From Thiopseudomonas acetoxidans (lineage in GTDB: Bacteria; Pseudomonadota; Gammaproteobacteria; Pseudomonadales; Pseudomonadaceae), in NCBI RefSeq assembly GCF_030362935.1, contig NZ_JAUCDY010000003.1, forward strand, positions 62,001 through 126,000: 64,000 bases of DNA, read 5' to 3'. Position 1 is the first letter of the stretch; every line of letters begins with the position of its first letter. Positions 62,496 through 64,000 of this stretch are shown one piece after another. The notes below the pieces were generated by a model that was given only the letters and a program-made list of their open reading frames with translations, was not told the DNA's origin and searched no databases. The translations under genes and the position numbers were made by a program.

Positions 62496-63693
62496 TGCTT
62501 TGCTCCACAGGCAGCTCGCGGATAGACCAGTTTAAGGCTGCAGCGATAAGGCTTAGCGCAATAGACACGTACCAAACCATGTCATAACTGCCACTCACAT
62601 CATAACCCCAGCCGCCGAGCCAGCCGCCCACAAAAGAACCTAACTGGTGAAACAAAAAAGCTATGCCGGTGAGCATCGACAAGTGGCGCACGCCGAACAG
62701 GGTCGCAATAGTACCGTTGGTTAAAGGCACCGTAGATAGCCACAACAGCCCCATGGCAATGCCGAACAAGTAGGCAGACAGCGCACTTACTGGCAAAAAC
62801 ACAAACAAGCTAATTACTACAGTGCGCAGCAAATAAATCCACACCAGCAGTCTAGGTTTAGAATAGCGACCACCCAGCCAGCCGGCAGTCCAGGTGCCTG
62901 CAATGTTAAACAACCCTACTAAAGCCAGTACCGCTGTGCCTACCTGTGCAGACAGTTGCTGATCCAATAGATAAGAGGGCAGGTGCACGCCAATAAAAAC
63001 CACCTGAAAACCACACACTAAATACCCCATGCACAGCAGCCAAAAAGGCGTGTGACGAGCAGCTTGTTTGAATGCTGCTGCCACTGATGTTTTTGCCGTA
63101 GCAACACCGCTGGGTACGCTTTCTCGCAGCATCCAACTTACCGGCAGCAATAAAGCCACTAATACCGCACACACCAGTAAGGCAGCCGACCAGCCCAGCC
63201 ACTCAATTAAACCTAAAGTGCCTGGTAGCATGGCAAACTGACCAAATGAGCCGGCAGCGCTAGCGATGCCCATTGCCATGCTACGTTTCTCTGGCGCAAC
63301 ACTACGGCCAACGGCTGAAAGCAGGATAGGGAATGATGTACCTGATAAACCAAACCCTATTAATAAGCCGCTGCTGATAATCAGGCTGGTTGAATCCGTT
63401 GCGTGGGCCATCATAAATAATCCCAGCGCGTAGATGCTGGCGGTAATGATGACGGTGATGCGCGTACCGTAGCGATCAGCAAACATACCCACAAAAGGTT
63501 GCGCTACGCCCCAAACTAAGTTTTGCATGGCAATGGCAAAAGCAAAAATCTCGCGCCCCCAGCCGAACTCTAGGCTCATGGGGTTTAGAAACAAACCAAA
63601 CGCATGACGCACGCCAAGTGACACCGCTAAAATTATTGCGCTGCCGAGTAATAACAAGAAAATACTGTGTTTAGTGTTATTCGGGGTGGACAT
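62488..63693 (-). CDS. MFS transporter (monocarboxylate/oxalate-type)
   Basis: A 401-residue protein with 12 predicted membrane segments. The start GVRHAFGLFLNPMSLEFGWGREIFAFAIA, the loop WGVAQPFVGMFADRYGTR (MFS motif A) and SAAGSFGQFAMLP resemble the OFA/monocarboxylate-transporter-like group. Substrate unknown. Upstream are only REP-like repeats, and a 41-codon ORF overlaps its stop. Alternatives within the MFS cannot be excluded. Confidence 0.9.
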   Translation of the reverse strand: MSTPNNTKHSIFLLLLGSAIILAVSLGVRHAFGLFLNPMSLEFGWGREIFAFAIAMQNLVWGVAQPFVGMFADRYGTRITVIITASIYALGLFMMAHATDSTSLIISSGLLIGFGLSGTSFPILLSAVGRSVAPEKRSMAMGIASAAGSFGQFAMLPGTLGLIEWLGWSAALLVCAVLVALLLPVSWMLRESVPSGVATAKTSVAAAFKQAARHTPFWLLCMGYLVCGFQVVFIGVHLPSYLLDQQLSAQVGTAVLALVGLFNIAGTWTAGWLGGRYSKPRLLVWIYLLRTVVISLFVFLPVSALSAYLFGIAMGLLWLSTVPLTNGTIATLFGVRHLSMLTGIAFLFHQLGSFVGGWLGGWGYDVSGSYDMVWYVSIALSLIAAALNWSIRELPVEQSNA

Positions 63694-63817
63694 AAAAACT
63701 CGTTTTATAGGTTAGAAAAGCACTAGTAGGTATATTTCAACAGAAAACTGCAGATGCTGCACTGCTTATTGCCTGTCATGTTTTTGTTGGAACCCAGCCT
63801 CTAGACCAGAGCGCTTT

Positions 63818-63998
63818 ATTGTAGGAGCGCAACTCTTGCGCGATGGGACTTTCAGCCAGCTCAAAAACCAAGTTTATGCAAATATTAACAGGCAAGGCTT
63901 GTTGGAGAGTTCAGTTTCTGGGTGAGGCAGGATATAAGGCTGGCATTAAGTGCTGCCGGTTAATCAATCGCGCATAAGATGCGCTCCCACAAAAGCTG
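63818..63998. repeat. Pair of REP-like palindromes upstream of the MFS gene
   Basis: TGTAGGAGCGCAACTCTTGC-GCGATGGGAC (from 63818) and, in the opposite orientation, CGCGCATAAGATGCGCTCCC-ACA (63966-63990), about 110 bp apart. AGTGCTGCCGG just before the second copy matches the tandem repeat after pepN. The window's last 300 bp contain no gene that I can see. Confidence 0.7.
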
Positions 63999-64000
63999 TG

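Overview
The window looks like chromosome from a low-GC member of the Pseudomonadaceae. Gene order is typical of pseudomonads: leuB-asd-fimV-truA-trpF-accD-folC-(SPOR protein)-cvpA-purF-metZ; tusA, nadK, a phosphoesterase, glpG, DUF1315, DUF2797, pepN; slt opposite uup; ffs-dnaX-ybaB-recR. Base composition is more AT-rich than P. aeruginosa or P. putida. This suggests the Thiopseudomonas/Denitrificimonas/Pseudomonas caeni group, which is an inference from gene order and composition only.

Layout. 1-12.8 kb holds core amino-acid, fatty-acid, folate and purine genes plus fimV, all on the + strand. 12.8-13.1 kb is a cluster of degenerate REP-like palindromes. 13.1-19.8 kb is a - strand block (lemA, M48 protease, MATE pump, ygiQ, crotonase). 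19.9-26.8 kb is the + strand tusA-nadK-pepN block, followed by a 27-bp tandem repeat. 27.3-30.7 kb encodes a secreted YCF48/BNR-repeat protein with an RND/MMPL transporter. 30.8-35.0 kb is a - strand photolyase operon (DUF523/DUF1722, MerR regulator, phrB, and a small membrane gene broken by an amber codon); its promoter carries two paired TGTACA-type operators. 35.1-38.2 kb is a three-gene PepSY/DUF2271/flavoreductase operon. 38.2-44.5 kb is accessory DNA: a decayed DUF932 gene, a zinc-ribbon protein, a Phd/ParE-type toxin-antitoxin pair, and a divergent arsenic cluster (arsH-arsC opposite arsR, an ArsP-like permease and arsB). The block ends beside tRNA-Met. 44.7-53.7 kb returns to housekeeping genes (cysH, thrH, cheV, slt, uup) and includes a 198-bp MITE-like element. 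53.8-56.4 kb is a PAS-GAF-PAS-GGDEF-EAL protein. 56.8-64 kb holds tRNA-Ser, a spermidine-synthase-like gene, a cation-diffusion facilitator, SRP RNA, dnaX-ybaB-recR, a tiny membrane ORF, an MFS transporter and more REP-like repeats.

The most interesting points are: (1) the phrB/MerR operon with a symmetric double operator around its promoter, probably a light-responsive LitR/PplR-type circuit; (2) the ars permease with three N-terminal GGCCGPKK motifs; (3) the MITE with near-perfect 24-bp inverted ends and an 8-bp target duplication set in a terminator T-tract; (4) the amber-interrupted gene coupled to phrB; and (5) the 41-codon membrane ORF overlapping the MFS gene. No CRISPR array, prophage or intact transposase was seen.
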